From positions 4,464,001-4,528,000 of the forward strand of contig NC_070561.1 of assembly GCF_026914185.1 (NCBI RefSeq): a stretch of 64,000 bases of DNA. Reading direction: 5' to 3'. The position numbers and the translations under genes are program-made. This document shows positions 12,472 through 23,688 of this stretch, piece by piece. The notes beneath the pieces were generated by a model. It saw only the letters and a list, made by a program, of their open reading frames with translations, did not search any database and was not told where the DNA came from. Within the stretch, counting starts at the first letter, position 1; every line of letters starts with the position of its first letter. Origin of the DNA: Puccinia triticina. Lineage: Eukaryota; Basidiomycota; Pucciniomycetes; Pucciniales; Pucciniaceae.

Positions 12472-12553
12472 TTTAGTAAACTTGGATGGAGGTGGTGCTG
12501 CTGGGTCTTGAGAGCTTACAACCCTGCAGCGGCGCAGCCGCCTTTGCCTCTAG
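12472..12553 (+). repeat. Helitron right end: internal inverted repeat, hairpin and CTAG
   Basis: 12472-12486 is the inverse of the left terminus. 12529-12541 forms a 5-bp GC stem with a GCA loop, and CTAG at 12550-12553 is the 3' terminus. The hairpin is the expected rolling-circle termination signal. Confidence 0.85.
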
Positions 12554-15376
12554 TGAAAATAAACGGGACAAGCTGACAGAGGGCCGTCCAGATTTCTTTG
12601 CGTTTGGGAGTCAGAAAATCAAAAAAAATAAAAGGGGCGGCTTGAATGAGAATTTTGAATTCTTTTCCGACTAGACTCTTGATGTGGGTGACAAAAGATT
12701 TTCCATTGATTGGAGGAATATTCAAGCCTAGAGTGTTGAATGATTGAAGTCGCGCTGCCAGTTGAGATTTCTGATTTGGATTCATGTTCTTTGCTGAAAG
12801 GACATCCCTTGCCAGATACTTAACAAATCTAAGAAGCGCTACATGTAGTATTTCGACTGGAGTATCCTTGACACCATCAAATCCTGGAAAAAATAGAGGC
12901 AGCAGCACAATTATTTTAATTAGAAAAAGATAGCACAATGCAAGTAGAGAGTCACGTCACAGTGAACATACCTTCAAGCTCCAAAATGGAGTTGAACAAT
13001 CTTTCTGGTTTATTTTCCTCAAGATCTTCCATCAATTCTCTGATCTGCGCATTTTTCTTGGATTCTTATAAAAACCGGTTGTTGAGCGAGTCGGTGAGGC
13101 CCCATTTGCGCTTCTTTCGAATAAATGCTGCTTGGATTTCGTCAATTGCGGTAGTGTATAATTCGTAGGTCCTTTCCTTTGTATCACACCAATTCCGGGC
13201 TTCGCCTGCTGCCTGGAATAACAGCAAAAATGAAACCAAAATATAATTAAGATACAATAATCAATCCCAAAAAGGTAATAACTTGCCTCAGATCCATCGG
13301 GATTAATCCTCAAAAATTGTTGCACATAATCCAAAGTTTTCCACTGATCCTTTCCCTCGGCATGTAAAGTGCACATTCTACATGGGTTCAGCGAGCTTCC
13401 AGGGTTTGGTGTGTTTGTGATCTCAGCATGCATTGGGGAGTTGCCCAAAAAGCAAAAGACAAGTCCAGTCACCAAAACCTCCTCCATGATATGTGAATCA
13501 AACGCAGTGAAACCGTTTCTTGTAATTTCACTATAAATGCAAAGAGAAAATTGGGGTCAGATAAATGGAGATAATTCCCAAAGGAAAGAAAGATTTACTT
13601 CATTTCCGCAACTATTTGCTCCAAAATTTCTAACGCGGAAGCTCTATTGGAGGTAGAGAGGAAATGGCAGTTGTATTCTTGATTGGATAGGTTTGGTGGA
13701 AGACCGGAAAGCGTAAAATAAAATGAGATATGTTTGTTGAATTTCTTTGACACATTCCCAGAAGTATTGTCACAGTATAGGGTGATTGGAACATGTTGAA
13801 TGATTCTACCATTTGCTGGTTTGCGCCAAGGGTTGGTGAACTTGATTTTCTGTGAATTGTTTGTGTCATCAAATTCTGTAATTTTCAAAAGATTGTTTAT
13901 CAGGAATTTGTGATAATGGGATTCTGATTGAATATATGAAGCAGAAAATGGTGGAAAAATAAGAAAATACCATAGATGGCACCACCACATTCTTCAGAGA
14001 TTTTTTTACCGTTGAATTCGATATGGGCGTAGGACTTCTTGAATTCACTGGTGGGGATAATGAGAAGTCTTGGGTGATTAAATTGAATATCTTGAGGGAT
14101 TTTCATTTTAGATAATGTTTTCTCCTCTTCAGTGTAGGTTTCAAAGTCTGGTGCAATGCATTTGGAATACAGTTGGGAATCTTGTGAATAAAAGAAAATT
14201 GGAATTATTATTAAGCCAGATGTTAATTCTACAGGCTCAAACAGATAGAAATGTTCTTGGTTGACTTGACACATTGGGGCCCGGTGCTGTGGCGCCAACT
14301 CCTCGAGCCACTTTTTGGATTGCGAAAATTTGAAAAGGCTGTGATGGGTCATTTCGGGATAATAATCGATGTGGGGGCTCACTTGGGGGTTGGCCAGATC
14401 CTTTTTGTTTCAGAGGGCAAAATAAATATCAATTACGTGGAAAGAGACATCATGATCACCCATTACAACATTTTGAATCTAATTTAAGATGAAGAAAATA
14501 AATCATCAATCCATCCGATTGCTTGCCTTACCTGGGATAGAATCCCCTGGACGCTGAGGTAAAAGCAAGGGGTCCCAAAGGCGCTGGTCTCAGTCTTCAG
14601 TTGAGTGCAGAGCAGTTTTTGGATGCGGATTCGGGCCCCGCGGACCGTTGCCCAGGCTGGAAGTCGGATGTCACAGATAGACATCACCGCCCGGATCTTG
14701 TTGTAGATTGCTCGTGAGATCATCGAATGTGTGTGCCCAATCAACAAAGAACCGACGAGCTCCTGCATTTCAGGAAGGATTAATAGGTAAGGACATTTTG
14801 ACATTTAATATTTTATTGATGTTATTTTCGTTCAAAACATGGACTTACCATCTTGTTCTTAAATGGGAACCACCTTGCGGCTTCGCCCAAATCAACCTCC
14901 TCCTCCTCGTAATCGGGACCTTCAAAGATTGCAGCATCTTCCTGGCGAAGGATTTCCTCAATTTCCGCATCAATCAAATCTTGAAGGCTAATCTCGTCGT
15001 CCAGATTCAACCGCGTGAAGAAGGGTAATTCTTGAAGACGAGCGGTTGCTGCCATTGCATCAAGGTCATCTTGATGATTGTAAGTCGCTGGATTCTGATC
15101 ATGATTCTCCGTCTCCCAATAATTATCTTGGACCGCTGGCTGAGAGGAGTTCTCTTCCATTTCGGCCTGGTGTCTTTCACGCTGTTCCTGGGCCATTTCC
15201 TCGTCGTGCCCACGAACGTTCTCCCGATGAACCCTCCCCATGGCGTGTCGATGATAGTCCAAGAAATCACCACCCTCACACAATTCACACCGCCAAACTG
15301 TCCGCCCATCCCTTGGCCGCAATCTGGACTGAAAATATGTGGGTACGAGCCCTATAAAACTGATAATAATCAGCAT
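12554..15376 (-). pseudogene. Plavaka-type (CACTA-like) transposase, 5' part
   Basis: This is the N-terminal and central part of the gene that continues at 965-1 beyond the Helitron. From 15376 downward it has a C2H2-like finger (CELCEGG...YHRHAMGRVHR), acidic regions and several short-intron exons. The central motif FLGNSPMHAEITNTPNPGS followed by LNPCRMC (about 13440-13370) matches the conserved core I associate with Plavaka-like transposases. The last exon (about 12923 down to 12554) has FDGVKDTPVEILHVALLRFV and ends LCQLVPFIF at the Helitron junction. A 425-bp spacer separates its start from the divergent gene at 15802, which may belong to the same transposon. Exon borders were not all resolved. 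Confidence 0.75.
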
Positions 15377-15801
15377 AAATTCCTATGATTAGAGGAAAGA
15401 GAAATGGGGCTGACAATCCCTTCGATTATTTGTTCTATTTTGCGCCTCAGCCATTTTTGCGCGGGTTTTTTTCTTCGCAAGCTTTGGGTTTTTTGACTTT
15501 CCTTCTGATTGGCCTGAGATTGGATTGGTCGGGATGCTTCCAGGCGCGGCAAATGAATTCTTTCCAATTTCGCGCGGACTCGGCTGTGCAGGGGGCCGGT
15601 TTCTTGGTCCGATAGGGGCTCAGCATGTGAGTCCGGTGCTCGGCTTCCAAAAGTGATCTCAGAGTGGTTTTTAAGTTCCACCAAGCTCGCCCACCCACCA
15701 CCATCCTCCCTCTTGACCATTTCCCTTGCACATCAACATCCACCTGGCCGCCGTGCTTGAGCGGCTTCTCAACCCAATTTCCGATTTTTAACCAAGCTGA
15801 C
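15377..15801. promoter_or_regulatory. bidirectional intergenic region within the Plavaka-type element
   Basis: This 425-bp gap lies between divergently transcribed genes (minus from 15376, plus from 15802). No unambiguous TATA box or other motif was assigned; the promoter role is inferred only from gene orientation. Confidence 0.4.
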
Positions 15802-17560
15802 ATGGCACCGCTTCGAAACCCGCGGCTGAAGCTTCCTGCAAGATCAGCAAAATCTCAAAATCTTCCAGGCAAGGCAGTCAACGGCCAGAGTCAAACAATC
15901 TATTCCTTTGGGTCCGATATACTCACAAATGACCCTACATTCCTTGAATCCTTTTTTTTTTTCAGCCCCTAACGCTTCCAGCAGCAAAAATCGAAGTCGC
16001 CGTGAGGCCAGTCCGTTACCACCGCCGCCTACACCCCCCCTCCCGCTTTCTCCAAGTGATGAAGGAAGCGATGATGACAATAGAGATCTAAGGATTGCGG
16101 ATTCCGACCATAGTAGAAATTCGAGCGATGGCATCACTCGGAACGACCAATCTGGTCTCGCGCTAGACCCGGAGATCGAAAAATTGGATGATCAGTTCCA
16201 CAAGGACAACCCGGGCCTCAGACTGCTCAGCCCTCAGCCTCCTCCTGCAACAACAACAGATGATTCTTCTGCGACCATCGAGAGGGAAATGCTCGCCAAC
16301 TTACTCACCAAGTTTGGCGGCGAGACCAATCAGCTTGACGCAAAACACTTTCAAGATGCTATGGACATCTTAAAGGTACGTATTACTAGTCATTTCTTAT
16401 TTGTTTTTGGCTGATCTGATTCAGTATGTTCTTCAAAAAGACGCCAGGCGCCCCAGTCATCTTCCTGGTCTACCACGAAATGCTGCGCAAACAGCAGGGC
16501 TCGCAAGCCGCGGCAAACGGAAGGCAAATGAATACAATCACCGAGGATGAAGCGCCCGCGCCAAAGGCTGACCAGTACAGCCAAGCTTTAAGGGTCAGTC
16601 CTCATCAGCCCCCCCTATGATTAAATACTAAATTTCTTCCTTATTTCTTTTAGGATCGTATCTGCGACCTCTCAAAAGAGGCTTTCCTCCATCCACACCT
16701 CCTGTCCTACACGTGCGGACGCGCCAAGCCTCGCGCAGCAGACAAGTCAATGCTCAGCTTCACATTGGTATGTTTTTTCTTCCTTCACTCATCATTCAAA
16801 TCGATTACAACACTGAAATTTATAATTTTTAATAGAAGAGTTTGCAGGAACTCCCGCTTGAGTTCCGCAGGAGGGAGATCCCTGGTGCATTTGACGGCAA
16901 AGACAAGGCCGCCTACAAACGGTTGGTGAAGGTGGTCCGCGAAATTCAATGGCATGTCCGGTACTCGGTCCGAGAGATTCTCCTCTCAAACATTGTGCCC
17001 CCCAAGGCCAAGAAAATTACCTTCATCGACGACGTTGAGGTGCCTGATCGCCATACGCTTGCGGACTCAATTTTACACCACCTGCAGCCTGATGGGGCGT
17101 CCGCGAATGGCAACCAAGCCAGTAATTCGAATCAGCAGATTATCTTTGTTGCCCGAGTCGCTCACATGCGACTTCAAACTATTGATAACGTCATGAACCC
17201 TACGCTTGGCCAGCCCTCGCAATGGGATCTCATTAGTGAGAAAATCAAAGAGTTGGCGACCCGTGGCGCCGATTATCGAGCAGCGTCAGTCCATTTTTCT
17301 TCAATCTCATTATCATGTGTCCTTTTTGATTTAACACAATTGACCCAATTGCTTATTCTAGATGGGGCCAAGCAATCCTTTCTAAGGATGAAGCCATCTT
17401 TGGCAAGATCAAGGGGAGCACCAAGACATTTGGCGAGGTTAGGCATGGCGACGACATACTCACCCCTTTGCCGGACGAACACGATGTGCAACTTAAGCTT
17501 GACAGACTTCTCCAATCACAAGCTGGTAGGCCCTGCGGCTCGAGCGGCCCCTCCCACTAA
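15802..17560 (+). CDS. unknown protein, 470 aa, probable second ORF of the Plavaka-type element
   Basis: The six-exon model is 15802-15889, 15966-16375, 16441-16593, 16654-16767, 16836-17284 and 17362-17560. It gives 1413 nt in one frame ending at TAA. The first intron donor (gtcaaa) is the least certain; the others are GTACGT, GTCAGT, GTATGT and GTCAGT with good acceptors. The N-terminus is Pro/Ser-rich and acidic (SPLPPPPTPPLPLSPSDEGS). The middle holds DRICDLSKEAFLHPHLLSY and a helical, basic region (YKRLVKVVREIQWHVRYSVR). No catalytic motif was recognised. Its divergent position next to the transposase and its location before subterminal-like repeats suggest a transposon-encoded partner rather than a host gene. 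Function is unknown. Confidence 0.6.
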
Positions 17561-18295
17561 AATTGTTCAAATTTATCTTTCTTTTTTTGTAATTAATGTG
17601 TCCCTTCTGTTTTTTGTGCGGTGGGGGTTCTTGGTTCTTGTGTTTCTTTTATTGATGGTGATTTTTCTGGGGATTTTTCAATTTTTGGTTTTGTTGTCTT
17701 AATTTTGACCAATACCAGCATTGATCCCTTATCCTAGCCTAAGATTAGCTTACTTTAATTGTTACCCAGGTTATTTTAATTGCTTTTTAAAATTGAAATT
17801 ACAATTAAAAAAAGGTTTAACCAAGTAAAATTGGGTTTATAATTAACTGAGCAAAATAAATGGCCGCAGCAGAGGCAGTGTGGATGCAAGCGAGTGAAAT
17901 TAGGCTGGTGGGAAAAGCATCCAATGGACGCAGGATGGATGCCCCATGGACAGCCACATCAAGCGGTGTTGAAAATTGTATCTGTCCGGGGGACATGGTT
18001 TGGGATGGAGGATAGGCGTCCCGCAAGCATCCGGCGGATGCATTCTGGGGAAACGTCCGCCATCGTGCAATGCAAGTGGCATCCAGCGGACGTTTCCTGC
18101 AGGGCCAGAGCTGGACATCCCCGGACATGTCCAAATGCATGTCCGACCAATGTCCGCGACGGCCCGTGGTGTAGCTTGGAGCCAACCACTGTGGTGGAAC
18201 GTTTGGGCTACCCTAGGAGGCTGCATGGGTATGAGGAAATAAATCCCCATACCACGCATCCTCCGAAAAATGTGTAGAGACTGTAAAATGAAGAT
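17561..18295. repeat. non-coding stretch with subterminal-like GGATGC/GGACG repeats
   Basis: Between about 17880 and 18180 the motifs GCATCC/GGATGC, GGACG/CGTCC and GGACAT/ATGTCC recur many times in both orientations. This is typical of transposase-binding subterminal repeats near the end of CACTA-like elements. The stretch ends near CCCGTGGTGTA (about 18169). The exact terminus and target duplication of the large element were not found. Confidence 0.45.
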
Positions 18296-18380
18296 GTGTC
18301 TGGTGAGAGTCAAACTCACGACCTCAGCTATGCTGAGACACATACTAGAGTGCTGCCTTTACCAACTAGGCTACAGACAC
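18296..18380 (-). tRNA. tRNA-like sequence, class II shape, probably pseudo-tRNA or SINE head
   Basis: On the minus strand, GTGTCTG at the 5' end pairs perfectly with CAGACAC at the 3' end (7-bp acceptor). A D-arm GCC...GGC contains TAGTTGGTAAA, and a T-arm GTGAG-TTTGACT-CTCAC is perfect. A variable arm CTCAGC-ATA-GCTGAG gives the 85-nt class II (Leu/Ser/Tyr-bacterial) shape. The anticodon stem is weak (GCAC/GTGT) and its loop has eight bases (TCTAGTAT), so no anticodon can be read with confidence. A functional tRNA is doubtful; a SINE-type tRNA head or tRNA pseudogene fits better. Confidence 0.5.
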
Positions 18381-19294
18381 TTGTGGCTGCCAGCTGGGTG
18401 GTTGGTTGGTAGTGCTCATGGGTCGATCCGACAGCCCTCCATACTGTGGTGATACATCATGGTAGCAGACTAACAGACAACTCAACAAAATGTACAGCTT
18501 AGGCGCGACAGACATGGACTAAGCCTCTTGAGCCGAGGGTCCGGGGGACCCCGCCCGCCTCCCTTAAAGTGTCCGATTGACATCCGCCATGACAGGCCAT
18601 GACCCGTGGTGTATCCAACTTCGCAACGAAAACTTCAAGCAGCTTCAAGCCTCAACCGAACCCTTTGACTGGTCCCCCCTTGTGGGAGGTCGCTGTGTAG
18701 CAGTGGCGCTGGCCCCTCCTGTGGCCGAGGTGACACGTTTGTTGAGCCAGACACTGAGCGGATGAAAGGTTCGGCATAACTCAGTTCCCGCCTACATAAC
18801 ATGTAGTTCAACGTTCTCTCGTCAATGTTAAGCATCCTCATGATAAGGTGAGCTAAGGACTATTTATCTTGCGTGGATTTCATGATTGATCGCCTGATTT
18901 GTCACTTGCGCCGAGCTGAGCGGCGGGTCTCACACTGGTCTCATTGCCACAAGGCTTTGTCGCACAACGACCGGACTGATCAGTCTCAGAAAGACATAAC
19001 ACTGGGACTGAGTCAACGTAACCAATGAATACTTGAGATAGTCGGAAAGGCTGAACCCCCTAGACCCCAGAAAAAGCCTTTGTGCTTACCTTGCTCACTC
19101 ATGTTGCGCCGAAAAACAATTCCTGAAGGCAGATCAGCTCTCTCCCAAGAGCTTCTCTCAAGTGCCTTAAAGAGTCCGATATGTGTATTTAAGAATGGAA
19201 TCATTTGACCCAGACAGGATTATATATCAACGCTTTCAAATCTCTCGCTATCATCCTATCATTCTAGTCCTATCATTCCAGTAGTTTACTTCCA
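18381..19294. other. upstream region of first F-box-like gene (half of tandem duplication)
   Basis: No gene was recognised. The last 500 bp or so, including CTTACCTTGCTCACTCATGTT and a TCCCAAGAGCTT segment, are related to the region before the second paralogue (about 21380-21749). The tandem duplication therefore included promoter sequence. Confidence 0.5.
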
Positions 19295-20756
19295 ATGAGT
19301 CCAGCAAAAAAACCCAGTCTGTCTCAACTCCCGGTAGAACTCAAAATACTTGTCGTTGACTGGCTTCGAGCACTAATAATGACAAGGCAAGCATGGCATT
19401 CCGATCTCCTCAATCTGGCATTGGTGAACAGAACGTTTTATGAAATTTGCAGCCAGTTAAACTGGGAAGTGAGTATGATTTCTGCAGTGTCTTCGACTTT
19501 TCGGCACGCAAATTTGGTGAACTGATGGAAACTTTCTCGTTTTTGAACGGGTGTGTACCACTTAGCATCTCGACCTCTACTACGCAAATTTACCACGACT
19601 TTCGACGCTCAACCATGAAATCATCCATCGGCATTCGTGGCGGGTGAAGCACATCATAGTCGAGCTCGATGATCATCCTCCGCACTTTTTCGGAAAAGTG
19701 GAGCCCAAACCAAGCGGAATAAGAGCCCGCGAATTGTTCCAGGAACGCCGATCCTCTCAGGTCTATGATATTCTCCAATCTTGCACGAATTTGACCAGAC
19801 TTACGCTGGATATTGAACCTCGTTCGATATCAATAGACGAGCTTGGAGACTTTGCCTTTAACCAGGAGTTTCCATCATCGCAGTTGTTGAAGCCAATTTC
19901 TCAGCTTTGTAATCTGACCTGCTTAAACCTGAGACCTCCGATGATTGATACCCGGTTCGAAGAAGATTTCGTGGTCAGATTGATAAAAGGGATGGTAAAT
20001 CTAGTTCATTTTGACTGCAACGGCATCGATGCCACCTTTCGGGAGTGCAAGCCTCGTGAATGGTCGAACTCGAGTCAAGTTAATGTGTCACCACTGGCCC
20101 TTCATCTATCTTCTCTGTCTTCACTCAAGACCATCACTTTCACTTTCGTACATTGCTTTGATTCGAGTTGGAGTCGAATCAAGTGGAAAGCGGCGTTAGG
20201 TCACATCACGATCGATAATTGCAACAGAGCAACCGTTGGGACGCTTCATTCTTTCTGCATGCTATTCACAGATAGCCTAGAGAGCCTCTGTGTTTCCGGT
20301 CTACCCACCACCAGTACCGAAGAAGAAGAAGGAACCGCAATCACTCTACCGCCTCCTGATCTTCAGTATAATTTCTGCTTGCCCAGGTTGGAATGTCTAG
20401 CAGCGGATAGCTGCATTCCTTTCGAATTTCTGACATTATTTCGAGAGGCGCCCTCAATAAAATCACTCTTCTTGGGAATCAACCCGCACATTTCCTTACA
20501 AGAACTTAAAGGATTGATGGATCATCACGAGCCGATTTGGCCTAATCTGAAATATTTGACGGTCGAAATGAACGATAGGATATTAAGTAACGATCAAATC
20601 GAAGAATTGAAAGGCTATGGTTCAAAAAGCGGGGTTCAAGTGAGCTGCGAAGACCTAACAGAAGATCTTGATGGAAGCGAAGAAGAGTTCGAAACGGAAA
20701 TGGAAGAACGAGGTCCACCTGAAATTAGGGAAGCGGTAGGAAGCTATACTTGGTAA
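19295..20756 (+). CDS. F-box-like / LRR-type protein, paralogue 1
   Basis: The model is two exons, 19295-19468 and 19566-20756, with a 97-bp intron (GTGAGT...CTTAG). This yields 454 residues. The N-terminus (LSQLPVELKILVVDWL ... LNLALVNRTFYEICSQLNWE) looks like an F-box: a hydrophobic LP-x-E-x-hh start followed by helices. The remainder has leucine-rich, irregular segments (LTRLTLDIEP, NLTCLNLRPP, LSSLSSLKTITFTFVH), consistent with a substrate-binding LRR-like region, and the C-terminus is acidic. It would be expected to act as an SCF ubiquitin-ligase adaptor, inferred from the F-box-like start only. A closely related intact copy follows 2.45 kb downstream on the same strand. Start chosen as the first ATG before the F-box motif, conserved in both copies. 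Confidence 0.75.
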
Positions 20757-21749
20757 TCGTGGCCAACGGGATTGTCAATGATACTTTGTTTCTGAGAAGC
20801 CCCCATTAATTTTCCTCGAAGGTTAACTTCTTTGGAAGCTGTAAATTCTTATTTTTCAACTTTTTCATAATCATCTCCTTGCAGCCCCCTTATATCTGTC
20901 CTTGAATGTTTATTTCTTTCCTTTCATATTTGGAATGTAACTTTACTTGTCATCAACTTTTTGTGGGGTGAAGAAGGCCTTCATTAGAGGCCATTTTCAT
21001 TGCTTAACCGCTCATGCTTACCCGGTTAACTCGTCCTACACGGCATCAGACATGATGGCCCGGTGCCATGTCGGGCAATTGGACCATTCTTTCCGATGCC
21101 GTGTTGGACGTTTCAACCGGATGGGATTTTTTAGCGGTGCCGGTGCGAAGTAGAATCCCCTTGGTCTCAAGGTGTCATCTGAAATAAATCACTCGCACAA
21201 CTGTTGTCAATCTTCACAACGCGGAAAATACTAAGTTTCGACAAAACCGTTTAACAAAAGCCCTGCTCCCATGTGGCAGGTCGCTACGTACCTCCCCATA
21301 GAGAGCGTCGGGAGGATTCAATATTAGCTAAGGAGGGAGTCCATAACTGAGCGCCTGATTTGTGATTGTGCCGAACTGAGCATCGGGTGGTACACTAGTC
21401 ACATTGGCACAAAGGTAAAAATGACGGACAAACGGGACTTATGTTATCAGCTCCATTGAGATACAGTTACGATATAACAGACACTGCGACTGAGTTGACG
21501 TAACTGAGAGATACGTTTGGGGAAAACCTGTGGATGTTCTACCTTGCTCACTGATTTTCCGTCGGAAATTAATTCTGCAGGCAGCTCAGCTCCGTCCCAA
21601 GAGCTTTCCTCAGTTAACTTGCACGACCTGAGATCAAGATATAAGGATGTATAACCAGTCGCCCCAAATGACAAAATCCATCAACACTTTGGAATCTCTC
21701 ACTATCATCATACATCATCATATCATCGTACTACTTTACTGCCGCTCCA
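20757..21749. other. intergenic region between F-box-like paralogues
   Basis: The first part is the 3' region of paralogue 1; the last 350 bp are homologous to the region upstream of paralogue 1. A GCCGGTGC-rich patch near 21060-21145 is partly palindromic. No other gene was seen. Confidence 0.45.
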
Positions 21750-23192
21750 ATGAGTTCAACAAAAAAATCCAGCCTGTTTCAACTCCCAGTAGAACTTAAA
21801 GCACTCATTGCTGACTGGCTTCGAAAGCTAATAGTGGAAAGGCAAGCATGCTCTTGCGATCTCCTCAATCTGGCATTGGTGGACAGAACGTTCTATGAAA
21901 TTTGCAGTCAGTTGAACTGGGAGGTGGGTCTGATTCCTTGCTTTTCTCCAGCTTTTCGGCATTTTCATGCCTGTAACCTGACAAAGTGTACCATCACATA
22001 GCATCTCGACCTCTACTATGCAAATTTACCTCGACTGTCGACCCTCAACCATGAAATCATCTATCGACATTCGGGGCGGGTGAAGCACATCATGTTTGAG
22101 CTCGATGACCCTCCCCCTCGCCTTTCTGGAACAGCGGAGTCCAAACCAAGCAGAATAAAAGCCCATCAAATATTCCAGGAGCGCCGATCCTCTCAGGTCT
22201 ATGATATTCTCCAATCTTGCACGAGTTTGACTAGACTTACGCTGGATATCGAACCTCAACCTATCTCAATAGATGAGCTTGGAGACTTTGCCTTCAACGT
22301 GGAGTTTCCATCATCGCAGTTGTTGAAGCCTATCTCTAAGCTTTCCAATCTGACCTTCTTAACCATAAGACCTCCGATAATTGATACCCGGTTTGAAGAA
22401 GATTTTGTGGTCAGGTTGATAAAAGGGATGGTACATCTAGTCCACTTTGAATGCAACGGCATCGATGCAACCATTCCAGAGTTCAAGTCTCACGAATGTT
22501 CGAAGGGAGTTAATGTATCACCACTGGCCCTCCATCTATCTTCTCTGTCTTCCCTCAAGACCATCAATTTCACTTTCGTGCATTGCTTTGATGGGAGCTG
22601 GAGTCAAATAAAGTGGAAGGCGGCAATGTGTCACATTACGATTGATAATTCCAGCAGAGCAACCATTCGGACCCTTCATTCGTTTTGTATGCTATTCAAA
22701 GACAGCCTGAAGAGCCTCTGCGTTTCCAGTATACCCGCCCTCAGGAAAGAACAAGAAGAAGGACCCTCAGATACCTCAGGCTCGCAGCATCTCGAACTTC
22801 GATATCATTTCTGCTTGCCACGGTTGGAATGCTTGGCAACGGACAGTAGCCTTCCTTTCGAATCTCTAGAATTATTTCGGGATGCTTTCTCGATAAGGTC
22901 AATCTTCTTGGGAAACAACGCGCACATTTCGATTCAACAGCTCAAACGATTGATGGACCATCGTGAACCTATTTGGCCTAATTTGAAATACTTGACGGTC
23001 GAAACGCACGGTCGAATACTCAGTGACGATGAAATCGAAAGGTTGAAAGTCTTTGGTTCAAAAAGCGGGGTGAAAGTGATCTGCGATAACCTGACAGATA
23101 CTCTTGATGGAAGTGAAGAAGAGTCCGATGGGCAAATGGAACAACGAGGTCCAATATACATTAGAGACAATGTAGGAAGCTACACTTGGTAG
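21750..23192 (+). CDS. F-box-like / LRR-type protein, paralogue 2
   Basis: The model is two exons, 21750-21923 and 22002-23192, with a 78-bp intron (GTGGGT...ACATAG). This again gives 454 residues, the same length and intron position as paralogue 1. The F-box-like start is LFQLPVELKALIADWL and the intron falls after LNWE in both. LRR-like segments are LTRLTLDIEP, NLTFLTIRPP and SLKTINFTFVHC. Differences are scattered and mostly conservative, with small compensating indels around residues 255-275, so both copies are under coding constraint or only recently duplicated. Function is inferred as for paralogue 1. Confidence 0.75.
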
Positions 23193-23511
23193 CAATGGCC
23201 GGCTGGACTGTCGATGATGGTTTTTAAAATTTTTGCCTCCCATCTCGAGCTTTATACTACATACAGTTGGTTTCCCATCCATCCACACGTTTAATGCAGC
23301 TGTAAAAGGCTGTAAACCATTTTATAATCCTTCAAAAAAGTTTTTGTATGAACTGGGTAAAGTTTAAATCTTCGTGGAATCCCGTCCACTGCGCTGCGGC
23401 TATCAATTACCCGCTTTATGATTCTTTTTGCAAGAAGCTTGCTTCACGTGTTCTGGAATTCTGAGATCCAAAAGGTTTCTCAATTTACTCCGAAAAGAAA
23501 CGTTCTTATTA
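23193..23511. other. 3' region of paralogue 2
   Basis: AT-rich, no gene or repeat recognised up to the small element at 23512. Confidence 0.4.
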
Positions 23512-23688
23512 GGGGGTATCAAATATGAGCAAATCCACCATCATGTAATTGACTGGTTTGAAGAAACTCACCATTTTTAAAACATTCTGTTTCTCCACCT
23601 ACCCCATTTTTGGATGCACTGGTGACAAATTTCACTTCTGGACAATTGACTGGTTTCTAATTGTGGATTCCTTATATTTGATACCCCC
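23512..23688. mobile_element. 177-bp MITE with TA duplication
   Basis: The ends GGGGGTATCAAATAT and its inverse are flanked by TA (23510-23511 and 23689-23690). An inner inverted match (AATTGACTGGTTT / AAACCAGTCAATT) extends the inverted repeat. The size and TA duplication fit a Tc1/mariner-type non-autonomous element. Confidence 0.75.

Larger units (their letters stand above)
966..12553 (+). mobile_element. Helitron, 11.6 kb, nested in a transposase gene
   Basis: The element starts with TC at 966, directly after an A (965), and ends with CTAG at 12550-12553, directly before a T (12554). This is the canonical A^T insertion with 5' TC and 3' CTRR. A GCGGC-gca-GCCGC hairpin at 12529-12541 ends 8 bases before CTAG. 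Deleting the element joins the flanks into a continuous transposase frame reading ...LCQLVPFIF-ITKIDNMDEY..., so both borders are set to the base. It carries a Rep-helicase (4829-10116), a plus-strand cargo gene (2464-3759) and a minus-strand cargo gene (10695-12057). It is probably not autonomous now: Rep-helicase has a TGA and a solo LTR insertion, and the minus cargo gene also has a TGA. Confidence 0.93.
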
